Assembly (NCBI GenBank): GCA_021325365.1
Contig: JAJPHF010000026.1
Location: forward strand, 1-64,000
Source: Pseudomonadota bacterium
Lineage (GTDB): Bacteria; Chloroflexota; UBA6077; JAJPHF01
Length of the DNA stretch: 64,000 nucleotides
Reading direction: 5' to 3'
The notes under the pieces are model-generated. The model did not search any database and was not told the origin of the DNA. It saw nothing but the letters and a program-made list of their open reading frames with translations. Position 1 is the stretch's first letter, and every line of letters starts with the position of its first letter. The translations under genes and the position numbers were made by a program. This document shows, piece after piece, positions 33,260-41,571 of the stretch.

Positions 33260-33915
33260 TGCGCCACTGGCGACGGGCCTTGAGCCAGGCGCCCTGGCGG
33301 CTGGCCCGACTCGGGTGCGCCGGCCGCGGGCAGGCTCGCGGCGTGCTGCTGTTCTGGCTGGCCTGGGAGCGCTTTGCCAGCTGGCAGGCCCGCCTCCAGC
33401 CCGTACGGCCGGGCGCGCTCGTCCGATACCGTCCCACGACCCACCACGGCCCTCCAGTCGCCCTCGCCGATGGCACGGTCGTGCAGGCGGGCGACCGCAT
33501 TGTCGAGTTGCACCTCGACAACGAGGCGCTGCTGCGCTTGGCCACGTCGCCCGACTGGACGCCCTGGCAGGCGCTGCGCCGGATCGCCGACGACCTCGTA
33601 GCGCTGGTCCCGCTGGAGCCGAGCGCCGCGGGGAACGACTTCGTCGCGCTGCACGGCGTGACGCTGTTCGCCGGCCTGGGGGGGCGGCTGCGCTTCGACA
33701 CTCGCCCCTTGCCGCGCACTTGGCACGCCCGGTTCGTGCGCCTCTTCCTGGTCGGGCTGCTGGCGATCTATCACCCGCGGGGCTGGGGCGGCGCCGCGCG
33801 GCTCGCGGGCGACGGCTGGCCCGGCGAGATCTGGCTGAGCGCCGCCGCGCTGCGGCGCCTGGCGGCCGACCGGGCGCACCGCGCCCGAACGCCGAGCGCG
33901 CGGGCGCCCGATTAG
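33259..33915 (+). CDS. YkoP-like domain protein
   Basis: A 218-residue soluble protein. The string LADGTVVQAGDRIVELHLDNEALLRL followed by WQALRRIADDLVALV, DFVALHGVTLFA and LGFDTRPLPRTWHARFVRLFLVGLLAIYHPRGWGG matches the YkoP-like domain, usually found fused to or beside polysaccharide deacetylases. Its function is unknown; context in this family suggests it assists processing of a polysaccharide or lipid-linked sugar. The ATG at 33259 overlaps the stop of the GT2 gene by one base, so the three genes form a translationally coupled unit. The C-terminal tail is Arg/Ala-rich without motifs. Confidence 0.65.
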   Translation: MRHWRRALSQAPWRLARLGCAGRGQARGVLLFWLAWERFASWQARLQPVRPGALVRYRPTTHHGPPVALADGTVVQAGDRIVELHLDNEALLRLATSPDWTPWQALRRIADDLVALVPLEPSAAGNDFVALHGVTLFAGLGGRLRFDTRPLPRTWHARFVRLFLVGLLAIYHPRGWGGAARLAGDGWPGEIWLSAAALRRLAADRAHRARTPSARAPD

Positions 33916-33958
33916 CGGGGGATGCCCGGGCGTAGCCCCGTCGTGTTGGGCGCCTGGC

Positions 33959-35392
33959 TCAGCTGGCGTGGGGCGCCGGCTGGCGTTGCGAGAAGAACCG
34001 AACGAACTCGTAGCCCTCTCGCAGCCGGCGCGCACACTCGCGGCGGTCGAGCGCCATCTCCCGGAGGATGCGCAGGATGGGGCGCGGCCGCATGTAGAAG
34101 CGCCGGTAGAAGTCCTCCACTGCCCGGAAGATCTCTTCCCGCGCCAGGTCGGGGTACTCCAGGGTCGCGTCCTGGATCCCCTGGTCGTCCAGCAGCCCGT
34201 CGGTCTTCAGCCAGCCGTTGGCTACCGCCTGCGCGTACAGCTCGGTGCCCGGATACGGGGCGGCCAACGACACCTGGATGGTGTAGGGATCGACGGCCCG
34301 GGCAAACTCAATGGTCTGTCGGATCGTCTCGCGCGTCTCCCCGGGCAAGCCCAGGATGAACGTGCCGTGGATCTTGATGCCGAGCCGCTTGCAGTCCCGC
34401 ACGAACTCCAAGGCTCGATCCAGGCGGATACCCTTCCGCACGTTGTTCAGGATCTGCTGGTTGCCGGACTCGAAGCCCACCACGAACAGGCGCAGCCCGC
34501 ACTCGCGGAGCACCTTCAAGGTCGCATACGGGACGTTCGCCTTGGCGTTGCACGACCAGGTGATGCCGAGCGTTTTCAGCCGGCGCGCGATGTCCTCGGC
34601 GCGGGGACGGTTGTCCGTGAACGTGTCGTCGTCGAAGAAGAACTCTTTGGCCTCTGGAAACAGGGTCTGCGCGAGCTTCATCTCCTCGTACACGTGCTCC
34701 GCGCTCCGCTGCCGATACAGATGACCGCCGACCGTTTGCGGCCAGAGACAAAAAGTGCAGCGCGAGGCGCAGCCCCGTCCCGTGTACAGCGACACGTAAG
34801 GGTGCTTCAAGTAGCCGATATAGTAGTTCCGGATCGCCAGGTCTCGGTGGTAGACGTTCACGACGAAGGGCAGCTCGTCCATGTTGGCCAGTAGGGGCCG
34901 CTCCGGCTGGTGGACGACGGCGTCGCGGTCCCGGTCCCAGTAGCTAATGCCCGCGACCTCCGCGAGCGGCTGGCCGGCCGCGATCTCGGCGAGCGTGAAA
35001 TCGAACTCGCGCCGCGCGACGAAGTCGATGGCCGGGCATGCCCGCAGCGTCTCCTCGGGCAGGACCGCCACGTGGGCCCCCACAAAGCCGATCGTGGTCG
35101 CCGGCTGCCGCCGCTTCAACGCCTCGGCGAAGCGCATGTTGCTCGCAAGCGACGGCGTGCTGGTATGGACGATCACCAGCTCGTACGTCGCGGCCAGGTC
35201 TAGAGCCGCCTCCACGCTTACCTGGTGCGGCGGCGCATCCACCAGCTTGCTGCCGGGAATAAGGGCCGCCGGCTGGGCTAACCACGTTGGATACCAGAAC
35301 GACCGGATCTCGCGCCGCGCCTGGTAGCGCGAGCCAGCCCCGCCGTCGAACCCTTCGTAGGACGGCGGGTTCAGCAACAGCGTCTTGCGCAT
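33959..35392 (-). CDS. hpnJ: Hopanoid-associated B12-binding radical SAM protein HpnJ
   Basis: A 477-residue radical SAM enzyme with an N-terminal cobalamin-binding-like domain. It starts MRKTLLLNPPSYEGFDGGAGSRYQARREIRSFWYP in substance, which is an HpnJ-type beginning, and has the cluster motif CASRCTFC (C-x3-C-x2-C), FFFDDDTFTDN, NAKANVPYATL and HGTFILGLPGETRETI. HpnJ has been associated with converting hopanoid-linked glucosamine to the cyclitol ether by ring contraction. Start ATG 35392 has GGGGGACCC upstream. It is read opposite to the adjoining glycosyltransferase genes, and stands alone between them; no hpnI or hpnK homologue with standard features was seen, so the neighbouring GT2 and DUF2334 proteins are the likely equivalents. 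Confidence 0.9.
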   Translation of the reverse strand: MRKTLLLNPPSYEGFDGGAGSRYQARREIRSFWYPTWLAQPAALIPGSKLVDAPPHQVSVEAALDLAATYELVIVHTSTPSLASNMRFAEALKRRQPATTIGFVGAHVAVLPEETLRACPAIDFVARREFDFTLAEIAAGQPLAEVAGISYWDRDRDAVVHQPERPLLANMDELPFVVNVYHRDLAIRNYYIGYLKHPYVSLYTGRGCASRCTFCLWPQTVGGHLYRQRSAEHVYEEMKLAQTLFPEAKEFFFDDDTFTDNRPRAEDIARRLKTLGITWSCNAKANVPYATLKVLRECGLRLFVVGFESGNQQILNNVRKGIRLDRALEFVRDCKRLGIKIHGTFILGLPGETRETIRQTIEFARAVDPYTIQVSLAAPYPGTELYAQAVANGWLKTDGLLDDQGIQDATLEYPDLAREEIFRAVEDFYRRFYMRPRPILRILREMALDRRECARRLREGYEFVRFFSQRQPAPHAS

Positions 35393-35719
35393 GGGTCCCC
35401 CTTCGGGCTGCCCGGCGCCCGCGGCCGCGCGCCGCCGGCTCGATGGCGGGCGCCGCCGCGTCGCGGCTCCGGTCCAGACCGGCATGCTTCGTGCATCCTG
35501 CTAGCGAGCGCGCGGCGGTTCCGCGCGGCCACGCCCGCTGCACGTTGTATGCCAGTAGCCATCGGCGGCCGGCGGGCTGCGACCGGCGGTCCCGCGGTCC
35601 CGGCTCCCCGGCTGCGTCCCTCTCCGTCGGGGGCCGCTCTTAAAGCGGGCTGGCCGCGGCGACCGGCTGCCGGCCCGCCCGCCGCGAATCGCGGACTCGA
35701 GTCAGGCGCGAGCGACGAG
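35393..35719. other. Gene-free stretch between hpnJ and a GT9 gene
   Basis: About 330 bases, divergent promoter region. GC-rich, with no recognisable gene. Neither a clear sigma70 promoter nor an operator could be identified. Confidence 0.4.
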
Positions 35720-36616
35720 ATGCGCGACGGAGCGTCGGCCCACTATTTTCTGGTGGGCGAGGACTACCATCTGGGTGACCTGCTGTGGCTTACGGCCGTG
35801 CTGAGCGAATATCGGCGCCAGGTGCAGCCGCGCCAGGTCATCGTGGGCTGCCCCGACCGGCCGATCAGCCGGATTCTGGAGGACAACCCGGTGATCGACG
35901 TCCTGCGCTACGGCGAGGGGAGGCGCCTCATCGCCGAGGCACGCGCGCGCTCCGGACGCGCGGCGGTCGTCCACGATCTCCGGCCCTGGCCGCTGGCGGT
36001 CGCTATGCTCCGTGACTGGCGCCACCACTGGCCGTGGCTGTACTACCGCGACCTCTGGCTGCAAGAGCGCGGACAGTGGCTGGCCACCTTCTTGCACCTG
36101 GAGCCGATGCGCCACTTTCGGCCCGTGCTCGCTCTGAACGACGACGATCGCGTCGCCGCGCGGCAGCTGCCGCGGCCCTACGTCGCCCTGGCGCCGCACG
36201 TCGGCCAGTACGCCGTCCCGCTGGCCGGCCGGCTCTGGCGGCGCATCAAAGGCTGGGAGGCGGCCTCGTGGCGACGGCTCGTGCGGCTCCTGCGCGCCGA
36301 GGGCTACGCGCCGCTCACGCTGGCGGCCGCGGGCCAGGCCCCGATCCCGGGGACCATTCCCCTGCTGGGGCTACCGATTCGCCAGGTCGCGGGCGTCATC
36401 GAGCGCGCGGCGGCGCTCATTAGCGGGGAGAGCGGCCTCTGGTTCATTGCGGCGGCGTGCGGCACCCCCTTCGTGATCGTGCCCTGGTGGTTGCCGCGCT
36501 CGGTAAACTGGGCCGCTCCGATGCAGGTGCCACACTGCCTGGTCTACCGGCAAGATGCCACCGTCCAGGGCGTGCTGGCCCGTTTCCGCGACCTGGTGGA
36601 GCGTGAGCACGTCTGA
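35720..36616 (+). CDS. Family 9 glycosyltransferase (heptosyltransferase-like)
   Basis: A 298-residue GT-B-type protein resembling the ADP-heptose/LPS heptosyltransferase family. Visible elements are the N-terminal YFLVGEDYHLGDLLWLTAVLSEYRR (the GD..LLxLP-like entry strand), IVGCPDRPISRILEDNPVIDVL, the C-terminal WRRLVRLLRAEGYAPLTLAAA, LGLPIRQVAGVIERAAALISGESGLWFIAAACGTPFVIV, which contains the family G-x-S-G/E diphosphate-binding stretch. The start at ATG 35720 is used because the entry strand follows; the site upstream is weak. Probable target: a cell-surface or hopanoid sugar. Its end overlaps the next gene by 14 bases. Confidence 0.72.
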   Translation: MRDGASAHYFLVGEDYHLGDLLWLTAVLSEYRRQVQPRQVIVGCPDRPISRILEDNPVIDVLRYGEGRRLIAEARARSGRAAVVHDLRPWPLAVAMLRDWRHHWPWLYYRDLWLQERGQWLATFLHLEPMRHFRPVLALNDDDRVAARQLPRPYVALAPHVGQYAVPLAGRLWRRIKGWEAASWRRLVRLLRAEGYAPLTLAAAGQAPIPGTIPLLGLPIRQVAGVIERAAALISGESGLWFIAAACGTPFVIVPWWLPRSVNWAAPMQVPHCLVYRQDATVQGVLARFRDLVEREHV

Positions 36617-37664
36617 AGCGTCCGCGCCCAGTCCGCGGCCTGCCCTACGCCGCTGGCTGCGCCAGCTCACGCAGGTCCGCGTGGTCCTGCCCCTCGTAGT
36701 GGGCGTGGGCCTCCTGGCGTACGTGGTCAGCATCGCGATCGCCCCCGAGAGCGGCGATCAGCTATGGCGCATCGTGCAGGGAACCTGGTGGATCATCTTG
36801 CTCCTCACCTTCCCCTATCTGGCGCTCCGCGCGCTGGTCTGGCACGAGCTGCTGGAGCACCTCGGTGTCGACGTGCCCTGGCGTCCCACGCTGATCGCCT
36901 TCGCCGGGGGAGAGGTCACGAAGAGTCTGCCGGCGGGCGTCTACGTACAGAACTACCTGCTGGCCCGCCTGGAGCACTTCGGGCAGGAGGCGGTGGCCCG
37001 CGCGACGATGGCCTCGACCGCCATGCTCGGCCTGGAGGCCGCGATCGCCGTCCCGGTCGCCGCGGTGATCGGCTGGCCCGGGCGCCCCAGCGTGCGGTGG
37101 GCGTTGGCCGGCGTTGTGGCGGCCTGGATCGCGGCGCTCGGGCTGGCCTGGCTCCTGGTCCACTACGGCGCTCGCCACCTGTCGGCCACGACGCCGGGCT
37201 GGGTGTACCGTAGCATCAGCTTTTTGGACGAGTTCCTGGCGGCAGGGGGCGAGCTTATTGCCTGGCGAACCGCCCGGAACCTCGTCCCCACGGCATTGTA
37301 CATGCTCGTCTACGTGATCGATCTCTACGCCATCGTGCGTGCGCTGGGCGTCGATTCGCTGACTTTCACGAACACCATCGGCATCTACGCGTTCGTGGTC
37401 CTCTCGGTCATTCTCGTCCCGATTCCGACCGAGGTAGGCCTCACCGAATTCGGGGGGCTGATGGCGCTCATCGCCTATGGCGTGCCCGAGCCGATGGCCG
37501 CCATCATCATTCTAGGGATGCGCGCGCAGGTCACTGGGATGACCATTGTCGTCGCTAGCGCCATGCTGCTCGGGCTCCGGTGGAAGCTCGCCATGCCAAG
37601 CGAGGGTAGCCCCGGCGGCTCGGACCGCGACCAACCGACCAAGAGCAAGACCCGCGGCGGGTAG
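36603..37664 (+). CDS. UPF0104/LPG-synthase-TM-like membrane protein, copy 1
   Basis: A 353-residue integral membrane protein with about 8-9 spans, of the family that forms the transmembrane flippase part of MprF and the AglD-like proteins. Motifs: DVPWRPTLIAFAGGEVTKSLPAGVYVQNYLLARLE (re-entrant loop, with Gly-Gly-Glu and Lys), ALYMLVYVIDLYAI and VLSVILVPIPTEVGLTEFGGLMALIAYG. No soluble synthase domain is attached. GTG 36603 follows GGTGGAG. Its best partner is the immediately following gene, which is about half identical; both may move lipid head groups or hopanoids across the membrane, which is inference only. Confidence 0.75.
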   Translation: MSTSEASAPSPRPALRRWLRQLTQVRVVLPLVVGVGLLAYVVSIAIAPESGDQLWRIVQGTWWIILLLTFPYLALRALVWHELLEHLGVDVPWRPTLIAFAGGEVTKSLPAGVYVQNYLLARLEHFGQEAVARATMASTAMLGLEAAIAVPVAAVIGWPGRPSVRWALAGVVAAWIAALGLAWLLVHYGARHLSATTPGWVYRSISFLDEFLAAGGELIAWRTARNLVPTALYMLVYVIDLYAIVRALGVDSLTFTNTIGIYAFVVLSVILVPIPTEVGLTEFGGLMALIAYGVPEPMAAIIILGMRAQVTGMTIVVASAMLLGLRWKLAMPSEGSPGGSDRDQPTKSKTRGG

Positions 37665-37704
37665 CCGGCGGGCGCGCCGGAGCCGCCGCGCGAGGCATGC
37701 CGCC

Positions 37705-38760
37705 ATGGGAAAGACCGACACGCCGCGCCCGCCACATGTCCGACGCTTCGCCGGCTGGGTCCGGCAGCGCGCCGATCTCAAGATCATCCTCCCGACCATC
37801 ATCATGCTGGCCCTGATCGCCTATGTCTCCGCGCTGGCGGCCAGTCCGCAGAGCGGCGACTACATCTGGGCCATCGTGGACAAGACGTGGTGGATCGTCC
37901 TCGTGCTCACCGTTCCGTACATCGGCGCGCGGGCGATCCTATGGCACGAGCTGCTAGAGCAGCTCGACATCCGCGTCCCCTGGCGCCCCACGCTGGCCGC
38001 GCTCGCCGGCGGCGAGCTGGCCAAGACGATCCCAGGCGGCATCTACGTGCAGAACTACATCCTTGCCCGGCTGGAGGGCTTCGGCGAGCTGCCGGTCGTC
38101 CGCTCGTCCACCGCCACCACCGCGACGCTCGCCCTCGAAAGCGCGCTGGCCTTGCCGGTGGCCCTGCTGGTCGGGGTGCCCAACACCCCCTGGCTGCCGT
38201 GGCTGCTCGTCGGCATCGTCGCGGTCTGGCTCGCCGTGCTCGTGCTGCTGCGGCTCGTGGTGCGCTACTGGGAGCTTCACCTGGCGGCCTGGATGCCCGT
38301 ATGGCTGTGCAAGGGCCTGCTGATCGCCGACGAATTCCTGGATGCGGGCGCCGAGCTAGCGACCTGGCGTACCGCTCGGGCGCTCGTGCCCACGGCAGTC
38401 TACATGCTTGTCTATGTGGCGGACCTCTACGTGATCGCCGGGGCGATCGGCGTGCACATGATTACTTTCTTGCAGATGATGGGCATTTACGCCATCGTCG
38501 TGCTCATCGTCATTCTGGTCCCCATCCCGGCCAAGCTGGGCACCACCGAGCTCTCTGGCCTGACCGCGTTCGTGGCCTACGGCGTGCCCAGCTCCACCGC
38601 CGCGCTCATCATGCTCGGCCTGCGGCTGCTGGCCACCGGGGCGACGATGTTGCTCGCCGCCGCGCTGTTACTGGCGCTCCGCCGTGAGTTCAGCGCGCCC
38701 GCGCCGCGTGCCGAGGCCCCCGGCGACAACTTGCCGAAGGCCGCGGGTGAGCGCCAGTGA
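37705..38760 (+). CDS. UPF0104/LPG-synthase-TM-like membrane protein, copy 2
   Basis: A 351-residue paralogue of the preceding gene, 40 bases behind it. The same fold landmarks recur in the same places: TWWIVLVLTVPYIGARAILWHELLEQL, RVPWRPTLAALAGGELAKTIPGGIYVQNYILARLE, AVYMLVYVADLYVIAGAIG and VLIVILVPIPAKLGTTELSGLTAFVAYGVPSS. Clear tandem duplication with diverged sequence, so both copies appear to be maintained. Start ATG 37705 is preceded by a purine-rich GGCATGCCGCC region that is only a fair site. The C-terminal tail (about 20 residues) is hydrophilic. Role unknown; membrane-lipid translocation is a family-based guess. Confidence 0.75.
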   Translation: MGKTDTPRPPHVRRFAGWVRQRADLKIILPTIIMLALIAYVSALAASPQSGDYIWAIVDKTWWIVLVLTVPYIGARAILWHELLEQLDIRVPWRPTLAALAGGELAKTIPGGIYVQNYILARLEGFGELPVVRSSTATTATLALESALALPVALLVGVPNTPWLPWLLVGIVAVWLAVLVLLRLVVRYWELHLAAWMPVWLCKGLLIADEFLDAGAELATWRTARALVPTAVYMLVYVADLYVIAGAIGVHMITFLQMMGIYAIVVLIVILVPIPAKLGTTELSGLTAFVAYGVPSSTAALIMLGLRLLATGATMLLAAALLLALRREFSAPAPRAEAPGDNLPKAAGERQ

Positions 38761-38788
38761 ACGGTTAGGTGGACCGTAGGGGAGACAC

Positions 38789-39922
38789 GTGTCACCGTCC
38801 ACGAACGCCTGGCAGCGCGCCTTTTACCTGCCGCTGACCATCCTGGCCTGGCTGGCCGTGGTCGTCGTCGTCGGCTGGCTCCTGGGCCATGTGGCGACGA
38901 CGCTCCTGCTGCTCGCCCTGAGTGGCAGCCTGGCGTTCGCGCTCGCCCCGCTGATCCGTGTCCTCTCGCGCCGGCTACCCCGGCCGGTCGCGATCGGCGT
39001 GGCGTACGCCGCTGGCGCGGCCGTCGTGCTCGGCGCCGGAACCTTCGTTGCCCTCACGGCCGTCAACCAGATCCTGGTGCTCGTCGCGGACTTGCCGAGC
39101 TACGTGCAGCAGCTCCAGGGGCTCGAACCGGCGGCGGTGCAGCTACTGGGGCCGTTCGGCGTCACGCCGGCCGTGTTCCAGGCCGCGGAGCACCAGGTGC
39201 TGGCCGATCTCCAGGCTACCGGCAGCCAGCTGGCCGGCCAGGTGCTGCTGCTCCTGCCTAGGGCGGTCGAGACGGTCGTCGACGTCATCGTCGTCTTGAT
39301 GTTGAGCGTCTATATGGCGGCCAACGGCGCCCGGATCGCGCGCTGGCTGCGCGAGGAGACGCCCCAGGGCCAGCGGCGCCATGCCGTCTTCCTGGTCGCG
39401 GTCGTGCGCCGCGTGATCGGCGGCTACATTCGCGGGATGTTCACGCTGGCCGCCCTGATCGGCTTCCTCGTCGGCGTCGGCATGGCGGTCCTGCAAGTGC
39501 CCTACGCGATGCTGCTCGGCATGCTCGCCTTCTTCATGGAGTTCGTCCCCGTCATCGGCGTGCTGATCTCCGGCGCGGCCGCGGTCCTCGTCGCGCTCCT
39601 CATCGCCGGCTGGGGGAAAGCGCTCCTGGTGCTCGGCTACTTCGTCCTCGTTCATGTGATCGAGGGCGACCTCGTGGGGCCTCGCATCATCGGGCCGGCG
39701 GTCGGGATCCATCCCGCGATCGGCCTGTTGGCCCTGTTGGTGGGCACCGAGCTGTTCGGCGCCTGGGGCGCCCTCTTCGCGGCGCCGGTAGCCGGCCTCT
39801 TGCAAGCCATCGTCACGGCCGCCTGGCTGGAGCTGCAGGGCGGCACCCCCCAGGCGGTCTTGCGGGCGGTCGTCGAGCACGAGGACGAGCAGCGCGAGAG
39901 CCGGCGCGAAGCGAGCGGCTAG
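38789..39922 (+). CDS. AI-2E family membrane transporter
   Basis: A 377-residue permease of the AI-2E/UPF0118 family (about 7-8 spans). Family-specific strings are LALSGSLAFALAPLIRVLSRRLPRPVAIGVAYA, VLGAGTFVALTAVNQI, SVYMAANGARIARWLREETP, RRVIGGYIRGMFTLAALIGFLVGVGMAVLQVPYAMLLGMLAFFMEFVPVIGVLISG and EGDLVGPRIIGPAVGIHPAIGLLALLVGTELFGAWGALFAAPVAGLLQA. Substrate not known; members are linked to quorum-signal or sodium/proton-coupled export. The GTG start 38789 follows GGGGAGACAC. It is 28 bases behind the second UPF0104 gene and could be in one operon with the GT9 and UPF0104 genes. Confidence 0.88.
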   Translation: MSPSTNAWQRAFYLPLTILAWLAVVVVVGWLLGHVATTLLLLALSGSLAFALAPLIRVLSRRLPRPVAIGVAYAAGAAVVLGAGTFVALTAVNQILVLVADLPSYVQQLQGLEPAAVQLLGPFGVTPAVFQAAEHQVLADLQATGSQLAGQVLLLLPRAVETVVDVIVVLMLSVYMAANGARIARWLREETPQGQRRHAVFLVAVVRRVIGGYIRGMFTLAALIGFLVGVGMAVLQVPYAMLLGMLAFFMEFVPVIGVLISGAAAVLVALLIAGWGKALLVLGYFVLVHVIEGDLVGPRIIGPAVGIHPAIGLLALLVGTELFGAWGALFAAPVAGLLQAIVTAAWLELQGGTPQAVLRAVVEHEDEQRESRREASG

Positions 39923-40284
39923 CATCGCGCTGCGGCTGCCTCCAGCCGCCGCAGCGCGGCCCCCAGCTTCGCCGCTAGCGCCACGGCCGCCTCGTCGGGC
40001 GGCGTCACCGCGCGATGGTACAGCGGCACCGTCTCGCGCTGGCGCTCGCGATACGCCCCGTACAGCGGCGCCAGCGCCAGCAGCCCCCGTAGCGCCGCCG
40101 CGTCGAGCCGCGCCCGCACCGGGCCGCCGCGCTGCACCCACCGCTCTAGCCGCCGCACCAGCCGCGCGTCCCCCTGCCCCAGCGGCCCCTGCGCCGCATA
40201 GCTGGCCGCGCAGTCCAGCCGCGCCACCTCCTCGGCGGTGAGGCGAATTTCGACGCGATGGGCCACGGAGGTAGTCACCTTCAC
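39919..40284 (-). CDS. Hypothetical protein behind a DUF2199 gene
   Basis: A 121-residue, Ala/Arg-rich soluble protein of unknown function. It starts with MKVTTSVAHRVEIRLTAEEVARLDCAASYAA and later shows two amphipathic helices (DARLVRRLERWV and EAAVALAAKLGAALRRLEAA). No motif recognised. It starts inside the end of the DUF2199 gene (ATGA overlap, 4 bases), which makes translational coupling and coding status likely, and ends 4 bases into the convergent AI-2E gene. It might be a partner of the DUF2199 protein. Confidence 0.55.
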   Translation of the reverse strand: MKVTTSVAHRVEIRLTAEEVARLDCAASYAAQGPLGQGDARLVRRLERWVQRGGPVRARLDAAALRGLLALAPLYGAYRERQRETVPLYHRAVTPPDEAAVALAAKLGAALRRLEAAAARC

Positions 40285-40817
40285 GAGCGCCCGTGGGCGC
40301 CAGGTTGCTCGTGCAGCATGATCTCGGCGATCTCCTGCACCCGCGCCATCGTGATTCCCTGGCGCTGCTCGACCGCCAGCGGATGGTCGGTCGGCTCCAG
40401 CTCGATATAGGGCCGTGTGCCGACGGGGCGAGTGTGTACGTGCGTCTTCAAGTCGATGGTTGTCGGATACGGGGGGAGCAGGTTGTTCAGCCAGCCGAAG
40501 TAGGGCGGCTCGTCAACGCGCTCGGGGCGGTCCCAGAGCCGGACCGCTCGCTCGAAGTTCGCGCGGCTCAAGCTGGTCCATACCGTCCAGCCGAAGGGCG
40601 TCTCCTGTCCGCGAATCGGGATCTCGATGTTCCCTCGGATGAAGAAGTGCTCGTTGTCGATGATGCACACTTCGTCCAGAATCCGGCACCGCTGTGCGCG
40701 CTCTGCCTCAGGCACCCACAGCACGGCATCGGGCAGGGGCACGAAGTAGCTGAGCGGCAGTTCCGAATGGTAAGCGCCACAGCTGTGGCACGTGTAGCCC
40801 GGGACCTTCTCGGCCAT
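40281..40817 (-). CDS. DUF2199 domain protein
   Basis: A 178-residue protein with an N-terminal zinc-ribbon half YTCHSCGAYHSELPLSYFVPLPD (CxxC), then ERAQRCRILDEVCIIDNEHFFIRGNIEIPIRG, FGWTVWTSLSRANFERAV, PYFGWLNNLLPPYPTT and the C-terminal RPYIELEPTDHPLAVEQRQGIT, which together are the DUF2199 pattern. No catalytic function known. ATG 40817 is chosen since the zinc-ribbon half follows; an 18-codon upstream frame is not conserved-like. It precedes the hypothetical 121-residue gene. A perfect 5-base-arm palindrome (GTTACAAGGTAAC) lies 19 bases upstream and may be an operator. Confidence 0.85.
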   Translation of the reverse strand: MAEKVPGYTCHSCGAYHSELPLSYFVPLPDAVLWVPEAERAQRCRILDEVCIIDNEHFFIRGNIEIPIRGQETPFGWTVWTSLSRANFERAVRLWDRPERVDEPPYFGWLNNLLPPYPTTIDLKTHVHTRPVGTRPYIELEPTDHPLAVEQRQGITMARVQEIAEIMLHEQPGAHGRS

Positions 40818-40835
40818 GTCGGTCCTCAATTCCTG

Positions 40836-40848
40836 GTTACAAGGTAAC
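40836..40848. promoter_or_regulatory. Short palindrome upstream of the DUF2199 gene, possible operator
   Basis: GTTAC-AAG-GTAAC is a perfect inverted repeat placed just ahead of the DUF2199 start codon. Its position fits a repressor site, but only a single copy was seen. Confidence 0.3.
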
Positions 40849-41023
40849 TCGGCACATGGTAAGGCATCCACGCTCCTCCAGGCCCTCCTCTCGCGCCTGC
40901 CTCCGGCTGCGCCGGACGAGTGCCCCTTCCCAATGCCTTCTCTAGTAGGGGCGCTGCTCGCTGCGCCCTGCCCGATCGCCCCCCGGCCGGGTGTTCCAGC
41001 GAATCCGGTGAGGGGAAGTCCTT

Positions 41024-41114
41024 CCCCCTCTCCCCCTGGGAGAGGGCCGGGGTGAGGGCGGCTTCCCTCGTCCCTCCCCCCTCTCCCCCTGGGAGAGGGC
41101 GGGGGTGAGGGCGG
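41024..41114. repeat. Two tandem CCCTCTCCCCCTGGGAGAGGG palindromic units
   Basis: Units of 38-39 bases at 41,024-41,061 and 41,076-41,114 differ at only one or two positions; each has complementary CTCTCCC/GGGAGAG arms. The same sequence occurs at 21,024-21,058. They sit inside the 750-base gap between DUF2199 and the molybdoenzyme operon (40,818-41,571), where I see no gene. Confidence 0.65.
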
Positions 41115-41457
41115 CCGCGCTAGCCAGACCGCCAGGCCCGATCGCCTATCCGGCCGCGAGGCGCGCCGGAGAGCGCGCGCCGTTCGGCGCGACGTGGTCG
41201 CTTATCGTACGCCGTACACGCCTCCCACCCCGCCCGCCGCCCGCGCCCGGCCCGGGGCACCCCCGCCGGCCCGGCCCGCGGCGGGCCACCGGGGGAGTAT
41301 CGTACGGCGCAAACGATGCGGCCTTCCGCGCCCGACCAGCACGCCAGATCCCGCGCCCGGCCTAGCAATTAACCAACCGGTAAAGGAGCATCGTTTGACC
41401 GTTCCTCGGCCAAACTGCGCTACAACAACGCGGGCACGTCCCGCATGGTCCGGGCTG

Positions 41458-41486
41458 TTGACGGTCGTATCCCAAGGCAGTATTCT
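41458..41486 (+). promoter_or_regulatory. Predicted sigma70-type promoter of the molybdoenzyme operon
   Basis: TTGACG (41458-41463), a 17-base spacer and TATTCT (41481-41486) lie 86 bases before the first operon gene; the match to consensus is good for such a GC-rich genome. Confidence 0.6.
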
Positions 41487-41571
41487 CCGGCGTAGGTAAG
41501 GTCGGCGGTGGTAGCCGCGTCCCCTGGGCGGCACGGACCATCTGGGGCAGCGCGGCTGGGGAGGAGGCAGT

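Noticed and set aside
41105..41365. A short plus-strand frame within the 750-base gap before the molybdoenzyme operon
   Set aside because: No ribosome site, no conserved-looking sequence, and it runs out of a palindromic repeat.
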